A stretch of DNA of 64,000 bases from Tribonema minus (lineage: Eukaryota; Sar; Xanthophyceae; Tribonematales; Tribonemataceae): contig JAFCMP010000544.1 of assembly GCA_017506865.1 (NCBI GenBank), forward strand, positions 1 through 64,000, written 5' to 3'. The position numbers were made by a program, and so were the translations under genes. The notes beneath the pieces were generated by a model. The model did no database searches. It worked only from the letters and a program-made list of their open reading frames with translations, and was not told the DNA's origin. This document shows, one piece after another, positions 36,621 through 49,400 of the stretch; position 1 is the stretch's first letter, and every line of letters begins with the position of its first letter.

Positions 36621-39600
36621 ATGGCTCCGCGCAGACCTGCCAAGCTCAGGCCGCCACCCGGCGAGCCTCCCCAGAACGTGTATTACGATTCGCAAGGCCG
36701 TCGGGAACGCAGCTCTGGTGGCGAACGCCGGCGGGAGCACGGCTCGGTGCCCGATGCACTTCAGGAGGAGCTGCTGCGCCGCTATGAGAGCAGCAGTGAT
36801 CGTGGGGCAGTTGAGGCGCACGACCAACACCGACCGCAGTCTAGCCGCACGCATCATAATCCGCAGCGGGGGCATGGTGGCGGCCGCGTCAATGAGCGAA
36901 GCGCAAAGGACGGGGGACAGTTTGCAGAACAAGAGCGTGACTATCGGGAGCAGCGAACCAACAGCGCCGCTGGTAGCATACATGATTACGCACAAAGTCA
37001 TTACCGCAGTCGCTCATCACGCAATGGACACCACAAACATCAGCGCCCTGGGCATGAAGCAGACAAATGCGGGCAGCGTCCCGACACCAGCGATGTCTCA
37101 TCAACTGACGACAGCACCACCAAGAGACATGTCGATAGTCGGTGTGATGATGAGCAGCGTGGCCAATCAGGTGAGTGCGCCTTGATACGTCCAGCACTGA
37201 GCAAGCATGCCAGCAACTGATACCATGTACCGTGTGTCGTCTACCGTACAAGAGTTCAGGTGCTCACAGGCGTCTCCTGTCAATGCCGTTGAATATATCA
37301 CTGGCAGGTGCGGGCCGTGACAGCCAAACGAGCCGGAAGGGCAGCAGACAACGGCAGCATGGGTTTCATGACCAGCACAATAACGTGCACAGCGCAGGCG
37401 GCAGTCATAGGACGTCACGATCGAACAGCTGCTGGGATGAACGACGTGCGTCTCAGCCCCGGAGCCTCTACGGGTCATCTGGCAGTGCAGGCAAAGACCG
37501 CCACCAAGATGGTCACTGTAATAAGCCCACCAGAGCTAGCAGGAGGCACCGCAATCATGATGATGACGAGCAGTTACACTGCCTCAACACACCTCAACAA
37601 GATGCTTCTCACTCTCATTCTGACAGAAGCACAGGTGCTAAGAAGGGCAGCAGCAACCAGCACAATGAGCACAGGCAGAGAAGCCATAGAACAAGGACAG
37701 AGGAGGGAGAAAGAAAGCCGACAACCGTTGCGGATCATGGCGATGAAACTCTGCAACCCAGCAGCTCCTTGCCATCTACACAAAAGCCTGCATTCTCAGC
37801 AGCTGCGGCAGCAGTGGCAAATGATGGCGGCAGTGTATGTGGCGCAGTACACAATCCGGAATCGGATTCACGGAATGGGGAAACAGCCAAGGCGCAGAAG
37901 CCCATACGGGGGGCACGGCCGGGGGAGGCGATACTCACGCGCGCGGAGGTGCTTGACCCCACCGTTATACTGCCCAACGGCATGAGCAATCAGGTCAGGA
38001 CTTCAACACCTATATGTGCATGCTGCATCAGCTCAAAGTGTGGGCTGCTATGGTGTGTTTGATGCCAGGCACACAGTGCGTGTCATCTGAATGCTAGAAG
38101 CCTTGACTGTCTTCCGCAGTACTGCTGAAGCATTGACGGTATATCAGGGTTTCGTTAATTCATGGCAAGCTGGCAGATTATTCCGCGCATTGACAGCGCA
38201 GCGAAGATGGAATGTTAATGCAGGCTCACAACGTAAGGACAGCAGCAAGACCAGTGTGCATCAGCCTTTTCATAAATGCATGCCTAAGATGAACTTGAGC
38301 TGATAAGTGAGAACAGGCTTTGCTGCTTGGAAGCGTGCTGCGGTCAAGACCCGACCATTCACAAATGGCAGAAGGCTGTAATGCAGGAGGAATGACTTCA
38401 GCTGGGCGAGGGTGCCGCTCAAATTTTTGTCTGCTTGGTGATGAGTAAATCATGTGGGCTCTCTTTCACGGTCATACAATGTCAGCACTTGCAGACTCAG
38501 CGACCCTTTTCTGGATCGACTTTGTCAACATCTGCGGCAACGCTGCTGCAGTCATGTCAGTGTAATTAACCCGCCAGCGCCATTTTCTTAGCCTCAGCCA
38601 CGCAGGTGAAATGGCACGCGCATGCGCTGCTACTGTGTGCGTAGTTGACCAATCTTAGATACAGACACCAGTCAGCGACCTGACAGACCCTTGATTGCTT
38701 GCATCTGGCACTGCAGCAATTACGGGCCATCCTGTGCAGGCCTCTCAAGACATCCAGCGGACAGGTGCTGCAGTGCTTCATCGAGCGCAGCAGAGCGAGC
38801 ATGGGCACAACATCCGCATTCATGCTGCCAATTGCCATGCCAACTCTCAGCCTCACTCCTATCTACAGCCTCTACGTCGAGATGCCAGATGGAACAGTCA
38901 GGTACATGGCACGCAAATGCTGAAATTCCGTCTACATGAGCTGCTGATGCCTCAGTCATATGCATGCATACTAGCGATGGGACATCAGCAAGATGGTGAT
39001 TGGGGCAGTGGAGGTGGCGCTTTGGTGTTTGCACTGAAACAGATGCCATCATATCTACTTAGCACGGTGATCTAGTGCCTGGGTGGTCTCAATATGGTCG
39101 TGTTACCTTGATTGCTGTTGACCAATGATGGTAATCATGAGGCTGCAAAAGCAATGCCAGTAGCCATTGGAGGCAGCGAAAGACATACCACAGTACCTGG
39201 AGCTGTGAGATCACAGGTGTGCTGTTCAGTTTTTGAGCTGTGCCAACGCTCCGCATCACCTGAGTTTTCCACACAGGACCACATGTGCGCAGTGATGGGC
39301 AATTGCATAAGTGTACAGAAGACTTTTGTGCGACATGTGCATTGTGCTGACAGCTGCTGGGCAATGTTTCTTTGACCAATGTGGCAAGTTAATGTAGAAT
39401 GCTGACAGCGTGCGTTGTTTGGCTGTGCAGACTTCTCATGGCCGCCAGAAAGGTGCTGAAGAGCAAGACACCCCATTACATCATCAGGTGAGATCGGTGC
39501 AAAGACAATAAACGCAGCCTGGTGTACGCTCCAAAACGGCAGTATCAGTGTGCGATGTTGTCAAGAGGACTCGCAAGGCATGATGGTTGCGTGCTACAAT

Positions 39601-42600
39601 CCCACTACATGACACATATGTCTAGAAGTGAAGGCACCACACACAAGATGCAACCAACGTACGCATTTGCTCTGCTTCGTTGACCACATATGCATACTGA
39701 GAGTATTGTTGAGGTTCATGGAGAGAAACAGACATCGCTCGTTATACCTGCAATGCTACTGTTCAGACGCCTTGGTATGACGGCCCTTGCGATTGACTGT
39801 ACGGTGCTCCAGTACAGTTCTGAGTGTCAGTGGCCTCAACGTGCTTTTGTGCCATTTTCTTGTGCAATGTTCACAGCACTCGGCGGGATGACCTATTCGT
39901 GAGCAGAGACAAGCGCTCGCCAGACACGTACCTGGGCAAATTGCGTGCCGGGGAGGGGGACACTGCAGATTACACGCTATATGATGCTGGCGACAACCCA
40001 CGAACCGCTCTGGGCAGCACGTGGAGCGCTGGTGAAAGATTGAACAATATGAACAACACCGGAGACCTGTGTCGTGATGACGAGCATCGGATGTCACCAG
40101 CAGGCAGCGCTGCGCAAGGTGAGGGCGGATGCAAGTGCAATGCTTTGATGCATGATGTTCGAAAGGCGGCATGTGGGCGGCTGAATGCAGCACCTTTATG
40201 CAGCGCTCAATGACAAGCCAACATCTTCGGCAGTATGCACTCAACAGCAACATGCATATCATGGTCAGTAAAGTGACGCATACGCTACCTCTCAAGTGTT
40301 CAAGACACTCACTCAGGGCCTGTCAATCAGAGTACGTCTGACCGGTACAATCGAGTTTGCTTCACAACAGCGTACTGTATTGGACCTGTAGCGAGGCATC
40401 TCACAGACAGTTGAATGAAATGCCTGTACTTCTTTTGTACTTGAACAATCAGTTGAGTGCAAAACAGCAGGCTATCTGAAGTCTGAAGTCTCTTGGCAAC
40501 AGTACTTTGTGAATACTTGGAAGCATACTGCAAGAGGTGGCGAAGTCATGCAGCGGGCACACAGCTGTAGGCACATCTGCCACGTCTCAGCGTTGACGTA
40601 TTGTTGATTTATACTTTACCTTGTTCAAGGCTTGCATAGACCATGCATGCAGTACATTTGTTTGCAGATGCAAAGATGTGTTTGGCTGATCTGATACTGC
40701 TGAAGTATTGGTAAAACATGCAGCGCGTGATCTATACGTTTCAAATACTTGAGTCACTGCTGCTATGCGCATTATTTGTGTGCTTTCTCACTGTCCTGCC
40801 AATTCTCACTCCCTGCTATCACAGAGAGTTGTGGCATTCACACAGGCTCAGAACATTCCCTGGACAGCAGTAGACATCGCCAAACCAGTGGCGCCTCAAT
40901 CCAAGGCATCCGGCGGGAGCTGTGTGTAGTCCACTACGCGTTTGACAAGCGCGCCCAAATAGCTGGCAAAGCCAAGGCTGATTTCTGCCGGCGCATGGAG
41001 GTGGCTGTGCCACAGGTAACATCATACTAATGTGACAACGCGTCACGTGCGCTTTCTGCGTACTGGTAGGTTGTACAGGGCTCTGGTGCCATGGGTTCTG
41101 ACATTCACCTGCCTCGGGTGATCTGGTGGCGTGCAGCATTTGCAAAGTCCTTGTGCATGTTTGGTGCGTTCTCACTCTGTGAGCATTACTTCTATAACGC
41201 ATGTGGCTCGTGCGATCCTGCATCAATGAGTGACAGACGTGCATCAAGTAGTCAAAAAATGCCCTAAAAAGGCGGCGCACCAATGGGTGACACACTTGGA
41301 GGTCAAGTCAATGGTCGCTGCAGAACGATGCTTTACAGTACACCTTGGTCGGTGATCTTCATTGTAAAAACGTCAATGGCTCATCAGCGAGCTTACATCT
41401 TGAAAGTATACCGTGCTGCCTAACACCAGCCCACGCGCATGGTTCTTACTTCGCAGGTACGCCAACGAGTCATACATCAGCCAACACACCAGCAGAGCTC
41501 TGAAGCGTCAGCAACATCAGGTCAGTGGCGAATGTACAATGCTGAGCTCATGCTGGAGCAAGCACATGAAAATGATAGCCTTCAAGTGTTGCAAACAGTA
41601 TGTTGTCAGGGTTGTTGAGTGCGAGTGGTCTAATTCCACGTATGCAGTTCTCATCGCCTAGTGTGGCTTGTACTTTTATATGGTGCGGTCAAGGTCTGCA
41701 ATGAGTCACTCGCATTCATGACCAGCGGCTTGACGCAATGAAGCTGGTAGCTCACCAGGTAATGCAGCGCAAGCCCGTTGTGAATGGATACAGCTGGTAA
41801 GCTTGCCAGGTAGTGGTACACAAGCCCTTTGGCGGCAGCGTTCTTTGAGTAGTTGTCATTGAGACACTTTCAGACTGCCACACGACTTGTAGATTTCGTA
41901 CAGCACAGCAAGCTTAGACACCATTTATGTGGGCTTTTTAGCGCCCTGAGCGGGAATTTGTAAAAAGTACACGAGCATAATAAAAGTACACAAGCCCAGC
42001 AAGAATGGGGCACCACGCGCAGTGCAATACGCTGACATCGCATACGTATACTGCTTGCCTTTCAGAAGTGGGACAAGGATGGGAGGATGACATGAGCGTA
42101 TGGCGGCCAGTGGAAGTAGCAGACAGCATGGCGGCACAGTTCCGGCATGTGCGGCGCAAGGGCGGACAGAACTTCCTCGTGAGCGACCGCATGTTGGTGC
42201 TGCATCAGCGGGAGAGCAGGTGCGCTATCTAATGATGCATGCTTTGAGCGCATCTTGCACAGTGAGCCTCGGCAGCGACGGCTCGCTACCCATGGCCAGA
42301 ATGCTTGCGCCAAAGCGTTGATTGGAGTGATTGGAGTCTTTTCAACATGATGCAGCTTGTACATACTGTGGTCGCCCCTGTTGATGAATGAGACAACAAT
42401 TGTCAGCAGGCGCTGCTACACCCTAACATGTTTGACGTAATCTGATGATGCTAGTTTCACGTATGTGTGTTGGGTGTGATCACGCAGGTACGACCCATTG
42501 AGCAGCTGCTTGGTGGACTTCAAGGGGAGGGCATCAACGGCATCCGTGCGAAACTTCCAGCTCATCATGAGCACGCCCACACACAACGCCACACGCGCAC

Positions 42601-42845
42601 GCCTCTCCCTAGCTGCGGTCGAGACAGCGACACCTGGCAGCCCCAATGCACAGCCAGCGTTGGGTCAGGCAGCGGAGGGTGCCGGCGCCGCAGTTGTTGA
42701 AGCAGACAGTGTCTGCAACGCGGTGGTGCTACAGCTGGGCAAGATAAGCGCCAACTGCTACAACATGGATCTGCAAGCGCCGCTGTCCATCTTGCAGGCG
42801 TTTGCAATATGCCTAAGCCGATTTGACACCTCTGCACAGTTCTGA
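36621..42845 (+). CDS. Tubby-like protein with long disordered Arg/Ser/His-rich N-terminus, complete
   Basis: Nine exons join in phase to 828 residues: 36621-37170, 37308-37993, 38717-38901, 39431-39487, 39877-40118, 40825-41015, 41457-41520, 42066-42219, 42488-42845. The first 412 residues are Arg/Ser/His/Gln/Gly-rich and lack domains. The Tubby domain follows: QVLQCFIERSRA (~425), RLLMAARKVLKSKTPHYIIS, DTYLGKLRAGEGDTADYTLYD, IRRELCVVHYAFDKRAQ, RRMEVAVPQ, VDFKGRASTASVRNFQLI, VVLQLGKISANCYNMDL, LQAFAICLSRFD, end. The K-x-R of LGKLR corresponds to the phosphoinositide-binding Lys/Arg of mouse Tubby (family knowledge). Loops between strands are longer than usual. No F-box is seen, unlike plant TLPs. 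Tubby proteins bind PIP2 membranes and act in signalling and ciliary traffic. A LINE fragment lies in intron 7. Confidence 0.94.
41828..41985 (+). mobile_element. Short LINE 3'-end insertion in Tubby-like intron 7
   Basis: About 158 bases matching the LINE 3' UTR from GAGTAGTTGTC to AATTTGTAAAAAGTAC, with an extended tail (ACGAGCATAATAAAA). It is flanked by the direct repeat GTACACAAGCCC at 41816-41827 and 41986-41997. Its sequence is more diverged than the 31.7 kb copy, so it is older. It does not touch splice sites. Confidence 0.88.
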
Positions 42846-43463
42846 CATGCATATACATACCGTGTAGATTTGAAGCGTCAGGGATGAAACACACAACGGC
42901 ACATCTGGCAGTGTTAGGCCCATGGGCGTGTATGTAAAGATCTGCACCAAATGGGGAATTTCAGACGCAGCTCTGCCACTACCCTCTCTGGCTGCCACTC
43001 TGCCGTGCGTGACGCGTCAGCATCAACAGGCCAACCGTGCAAGCGCACTGAGAATGGCATGCTGGAATGATAACTTCGACAAGGTTATGCAGGCCTTGCA
43101 AGTGACAATGCCTGTTGTGTAGTACTGTCTGCATGTGAGGTCTGAAGCAGCACTGACCCCATGCTCGCATGGCAGTGCACTATTAATGAATGAGAAGCCA
43201 GCATTTTATGCTCATTTGCCTGCTCGCATTGGCTGTGCATGATGCTGCCCTACAAAAGTAATGCGGCCGCAGTTGACAATTTGAAGTTGCAGTTCAGAAG
43301 CTTGCAAAGCGCACACGCAAGCGTGGCAGAAACCCAAAAAAAACTCATCCCGAGCCCTCGCAGCAACGACAAAGTGTATTTCGCTTTGTACAGGGACACA
43401 GCTTCTCATGTACAGTGCTGCGCAGTCGGCATATTTGCAACAGTTCAAGGCAGGCAAGCAACG
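42846..43463. other. Convergent intergenic region (Tubby-like / CDP-DAG synthase 3' ends)
   Basis: Both genes end into this 618-base gap. A TGTAA element at ~42931, about 90 bases after the Tubby stop, could act in polyadenylation, but that is a guess. No other gene is seen. Confidence 0.4.
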
Positions 43464-46400
43464 CTATGACTCGTCCAACGCAAGCTTGGACAATTCCAGC
43501 ATGAGCTCCTGCCTCTGCTCCAGGGGCAGCAGGGAGGCTTGGGCGAGGAGGCTCCCGACAGTTACGGCGTGCGGCCGGATGAATGTTCGGAAGTACACGG
43601 ATACAAACAGCGCCGTGATGAACTGCAAGAGGCCACAGCACGCAGCAGAGTAGCAATGTCAGTTCATATGCAATGGCATGGCAGTACAAGGAAAATGGAG
43701 GCTTGTACCATGTTGAGTCATCTGACGTCCAGTGAAGTCAAAACACATGTTGGCAAACTGCTCGGTTTCAGCTGAGGGAGAGGCTCCACCGATCTAGGTG
43801 ACTGCACAAGCAACAGCCAAACCCTACGCACAAGCTATCACAACACAAGAGAGTGGTCATCCCAGTCCTCTCCCAATCACCTCATGTCAACCTACTGTGG
43901 CACAACAAGGCATGCCGTCACCCAATGACATGACACAGACCGGCAGCATTGCACACGGTGCGGGCGAGCATATCTGTAGGCGCCACTCGACATCAACTGA
44001 ACATCTTGTGCTTGTCAAATTGTAGTAGGTGTAGCTATGAATGCACTTTGTACAGCTTTTTTGCGGCACTAAGTCTTGAGCATACGTTTCTCAGACATTT
44101 TCTGTCAGGGCAGTAGCTTTTTTTGCTGTTTGAAGTAGCATGGTGCATCAAGGGCAGCACCGTACCTGGCAATCCATGCGGTCTGTGACGCCACCATGCC
44201 CTGGAATGATGGAGTCGAAGTCTTTGATGCCATACGTCCTCTTGATGGCAGATGCCCAGAACCCTCCGAATGGCGCAATCAGGCTAGTGAAGCTCGCCAT
44301 CACCTGCCGTAGTCATGGCACAAGGATGTGTACAGTCAGGCAGGATGCGGAAACAACAAACTACTACTTGCGGCTGAATTTGCACCATTCACCAGAGGTT
44401 TTGAAAGCTGCAAACACTATATATTTGTGCAATGTTGTCACATTTGAGCAATGTTGTCTTTCATGCGCAGATGACGACTGAAACATCGATGGAACTGCAT
44501 TGGCGTGACCAGTCGACCTGTATACTCCAGACTTATTTATCCACATTGCTGGCACCAGATCCTCAAAGCACCCCGTTTGATGGGAAGACAGTCAACTCAA
44601 CAGCTAGCAGATCATGTGTCACGCGCAGGCCCAAAGCGCCTTTCAGCATCATTTGTTTTAGATCAAAAGTCCAACGCCTCATGGTGTGGCAGCGCGAGGT
44701 GTGGCAGCTCTGAGCTTTTGCAAAGTCTTCATCAGTGCAGCACGCAAGTGTTGCATTCTCATTGCGGCCATTGACTGCCCAGCAAGGGCCAGACAATGGT
44801 CTGAAAAATGCGTCGAGCAATGCAGAGGTGAACATCATGTATCACTTGCGTACATCACTCACCATCGCGTGCAGCTGAATGGGCTTTGTGACCAAGCAGC
44901 TTGTGCCGAATACACGTTCCAACATCATGTTCAGGTCAATGAGCAGGAAGTTCTTGAAAAATCTCTGCGGAGACAGGAATTTCAACAAGGAGCAATGCAC
45001 AAGCGCTTGCGGTCAGAAAGAGAGGTGATGAAGAAGCAACACAGCAAATGGCCAGCGGAGCAGAAACGTACACATCAGTATTGAGCGTGAGCAAGTATAT
45101 GCAACAGGTGCAATTGCAATTGCTTGTTTATTGGACGCCAATTAGTCATCACATGACGAAAGGGTTTAGGCGAGCAATTGACTCTGACAGTATATTCAAC
45201 CACCGGTCTGCGGGATCCAAGTATAGCAAGCACGACGACCATCTGCATTGATAAGAAAGCCATTCACCTTGACAATTGTGACTCACTGCAACCCAGCAAG
45301 GATTGTAAATACAATTGTGATTGTTGCTTGAGCCTAGCGCGAAGTCGGCAGTGCCAGGCAACACAGGGGAATCTGGCATCGGTAGTTGCAGGCATGAATG
45401 CGATCTCCTGCTGACGAGACAAAGAGAATCATCGTCAAGATTGCCGTTGAGTTGACCAGTTTGCGACTATAATCTCATTCAATGTAAAGTGCTCGTGTTT
45501 ATGTGGCGGTGCTCACCTCAACGGCACAGGTCATGACAATTTTGTTTGTAGCTGCACCAATTGGATCCTGAGTAATTAAAAGCCACTTTTATCAGCTGCT
45601 CAGTAAGTACTGAGCACTGTGTACTCTTGCAACAAGACCCTGGGCACCCTATACTTTGTTCATAAGCTGCGGGCATTTCGCGACTCAAACTTGAAGCGAT
45701 AACAAATACTCCACGAAAGTACAATCCCCAGTGCAGCGTTTGAACTCACCAGTATAGGCCCAGGGATGTGCATCTCTTGGACCTGTACGAGCAGACGCAC
45801 CACAGAATGAATGAAGATTGAGCCAGTAGAAGTTCGGCAGTAAAGCCATGACACCACTGTCCGGCCCCCGCAGCACCTCGGTGAGAGCAGGTGCAACAGC
45901 AGCAATACCTGCAATGTCGCAACTGGTTCAAGACTGTTGCCACTGTGCTACATGCATACAGAGCGAAGTGCAGTTCACAGGTCTGTGGGACTGATGCAGC
46001 AAGTATGGAGGCCGCAAGTTTTTGTGAGACGACTGCGTGCACGACATCAGCTGTCACATCAGCACCAAAACATCACCTGGAACACAGGGTCTGCCACACA
46101 GTGCAGCTGCGTGTATCCATCGTTGGACGCCAGTCCCAGAGTCAGCCGCTCTACAGGGCACGTGAACCACTGGTATTGTGCCAGGAAGCCAGCGGCAAAG
46201 TACGCAATCACGACGGTGAACACCATGGCTCCCAGGAACCCCTCCCAAGTCTTGTTCGGCGAGATCTGCAGGCGAGCAAGCGCAGCACATGCGGAGCAGC
46301 GTCACGCAAGCCAGCTCACTGCCAGTCTTGGGCACATGTGTGAGCTACATACCCATGAAAATGCACGCCAGTGCGCCTGGCAAAAAGTGAGCCGCAAGTG

Positions 46401-49400
46401 TACTCGTTTTGAGCTGAGACATGGCTGACTTCGACATGGCTTCAAGGGTCAAACATATAAGCGCATGGATGGCGTGGATGCAGATACTGGCAGGTGCAAA
46501 CCTATTCACGCTTCAAGGAATGGATGTGAGGGCAAAGTTATCTCCTCACATGGGTGGGCAGCTGAGGATACCGCTTGACTATGGCGCTGTGCAGTGCAAT
46601 CCGTTACCTTGAGGAAGGGTGCTTTGATGATCTTGCGCCCCAGGGTCATGCCACAGAAGTAGGCAAAGCAGTCGTTGCAGATGACCAGGGAGCAGGGGAA
46701 GAAAAACCAGAACAGCCCACTGCACCGGCAGCAGACGTAGCACGCACAACACAGTTGTAGAGTAAAGCAAAAGCCAGCAAGACGTAAATGGTGACCATGC
46801 ACACAAGATGGACGCACAATGCGCAAGCTTCATGCAAACATTGACATACAGGCGGCGTGGTTAAGAGCAGACCCTCGTGACGCGTACCTGAAAATATTGT
46901 GTGCCACAAACTTGAGCTGTGCCACAATCATGCAGATGGTCACTATCGTCCAGGTCAGTTGCCCAACCTGCGTGTAGAAGGTGCAGGCACACACGCAGCA
47001 AGCGTGGACCACATCAGCTAGGCATTGGCTGCTGACAGGTTGAGAGGACAGCAGCATGAGTGTTGTTTGTCTATGTCAGTGCAGCACCAGCAACGAGCAG
47101 ACACGAGCCAAGCCCGACAGTCAAGTTGAGATGTGAACAGGCAGGTATGTTGAGCATCGCCCGAGAGCAGTGCTCTGCTCAACTGAATGTTCTGACATGC
47201 AAGCAATGTGGCCGTGGTCAAAGTACGTCACCCCACTGCACAACAGGCATCAACGTACCTGATATCTGTAGAACCCTTTTTTCAGGGTCAAGACAGAGAG
47301 CACAAAAATGCAGCAGTACATGCTGAAAGATACGCCGGCATGCCACTTGGTGATTGGCGCCAGCCATAGCAGCTCACGGTGCTGCGCTCAAAGAACGGAC
47401 AGAAGCAAAGGGAAATGACAAGTTAGCGTTAGCAGGGTGACCAGGGGTGCGAGCACGAGTGTGGGTCCATAGCACCATGGGCAAAGACTATGACGGGGGG
47501 CATTGTTTGAGCAACAGTGTAACAGACTATAGCGCACGTTCGAGCGCAGCGCTGCTGTGCATGTATGTGCACATGGCAAGGTGATGCATGCTGCGCATAG
47601 TCAGCTGAGTGCCCCGCAAGGCGCCAAACATCACACTCACTGCACTACTGCTTGGCAACACTGCTTCCAAAACATTGATTACCAGTGCATCAATAATTGC
47701 GCCGGACAGTAGCACTAATAAATAGCATGCTCACCTCCAGCACAAACTCATGGAAGAAATCCCCGTAGGTATAAAACACTGCCACCGCAAACCAGCTCCA
47801 TTGCAGCGTGCGGAACAGCGGCACGGACTTCTCCTTTGCTATGTTGTAACGCACGTTCACCATCTCCTTGAAGACCAGGCTTTGCAGCAGTACCACCAGC
47901 ATACATACATACAGGTGCCCTGGGGGTGTTGGAACATGACGCAGCAGCCAAAAGAACGGGCCAGTCAGTACATGTGCCAGCAGTGAGGAATGAATCTTGT
48001 CTCTGTATGACCGCCCGTAGTAAGAACAATGCAACCTTTGCTTCACATAATGATTAGCTTTTGTCGCACAGGGTTTGTGATGGCAACATCAATATGACCA
48101 CAGGTCATGGTACAGACGGACCCAGACTGGTTCCCGGCGCAGAACCAAACAAAGCAAACAGAACTAAGCCATTGTTTTCCAAATCTAGTCCGTCATGCTC
48201 CATCGAGAGAGAAGTATGAGGTGTGAATTGAACTGAGCCATAGGTGTCTTCTGTGATCGGTCGACCGGCTTGTAGACGCATGTTGGAGGAGAAAATGTTG
48301 GAAACGCAACACCCCTTGCACTTTGCCCACTACAGCCACCACTCACACCTGCGCAGCGGAGATGGCTCATACAGTGCACGTAACTGGTGCTGCATGCAGC
48401 TACTGCAGTGGCTCACTTGAAGGCTGCTCCTGTGAGTTGATGAAGGTGAGTGAAGCCTCTGGCTGACAACGGTGGCTCAAACACGTGCAAACTGTTGCTG
48501 GTATGCTCCTTTTCAATCAGAGCAATGACTGCATGCAGACGCAAGGAGGAGGTGCAATTGCCAGTATGGCACTTTGTTTTCATTACCTAGTTGATATTAC
48601 ATTACAGCCTCTGGTGCGCATGACCGAACCGTACGTTTGTGTAGCCCTAACCTGAGCAGCTCATTGGCACAATACACTGGTATATTTCAATCTGTAAAAT
48701 CTGTTGCCCAATGAAACCACAGCGCACGACCGTGTCAGAGGTTCACTTGATTTGCACCATATCCAAAGTTATAAGCCGTGGGATTCCCTGGAAAACTCTG
48801 CCTGTTCAGGCAAACACTCAAGCATGTTTATTGACAACGCGCTCTCTGCAAGTAACAGGAGGGGCAAGACTTGCACTAAGTCACTCACCTGCCCAAATAA
48901 TGGCACCAAACGCAGCAATCATCGCCATGCCAAACACTCCGCGCACCGCTATCTTTTGCAACTGCAAAAATGAAAAGAATCATGTGGGTGACACCAATCA
49001 GGGCGTGAGTCGTGTCATGCTTGCCAGCGCTGCTGTGGTGTGGGCTGCAAAGCGGAGCGTGTGACCAGCTTTTCTGCGCGATGATGCGCGATCGACGCTA
49101 TGCTCTGTGGAAGGGTATTGGCCTACCAATGCGAGCACAGTGTTGGCTCAACTTTTTACTGCCGCTGCAACAGCACCAGAGAGGGATGTGCATTAAAAAA
49201 AAGTAGCTGTGCAGAGTCCTGGCAGGTTGAGTGAGCAGGAGGAAGGAAGGCAACAGCACGGTGTCCCCAGAACGAGCGTAGCCAGTAAAGTTGCCAGATA
49301 GACAGATCCATGGCGCAGTCGTGTGCACCTCCAGTGTGCTCAACAATACCATCACCTCAGTCAGACTCGCTGGTGTTGACCTCGCGGACTTGTGTGAGGC

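Noticed and set aside
36889-37251. Minus-strand open frames opposite Tubby exons 1-2
   Set aside because: The plus-strand frame continues in phase through nine exons into a Tubby domain; the minus frames are shadows.
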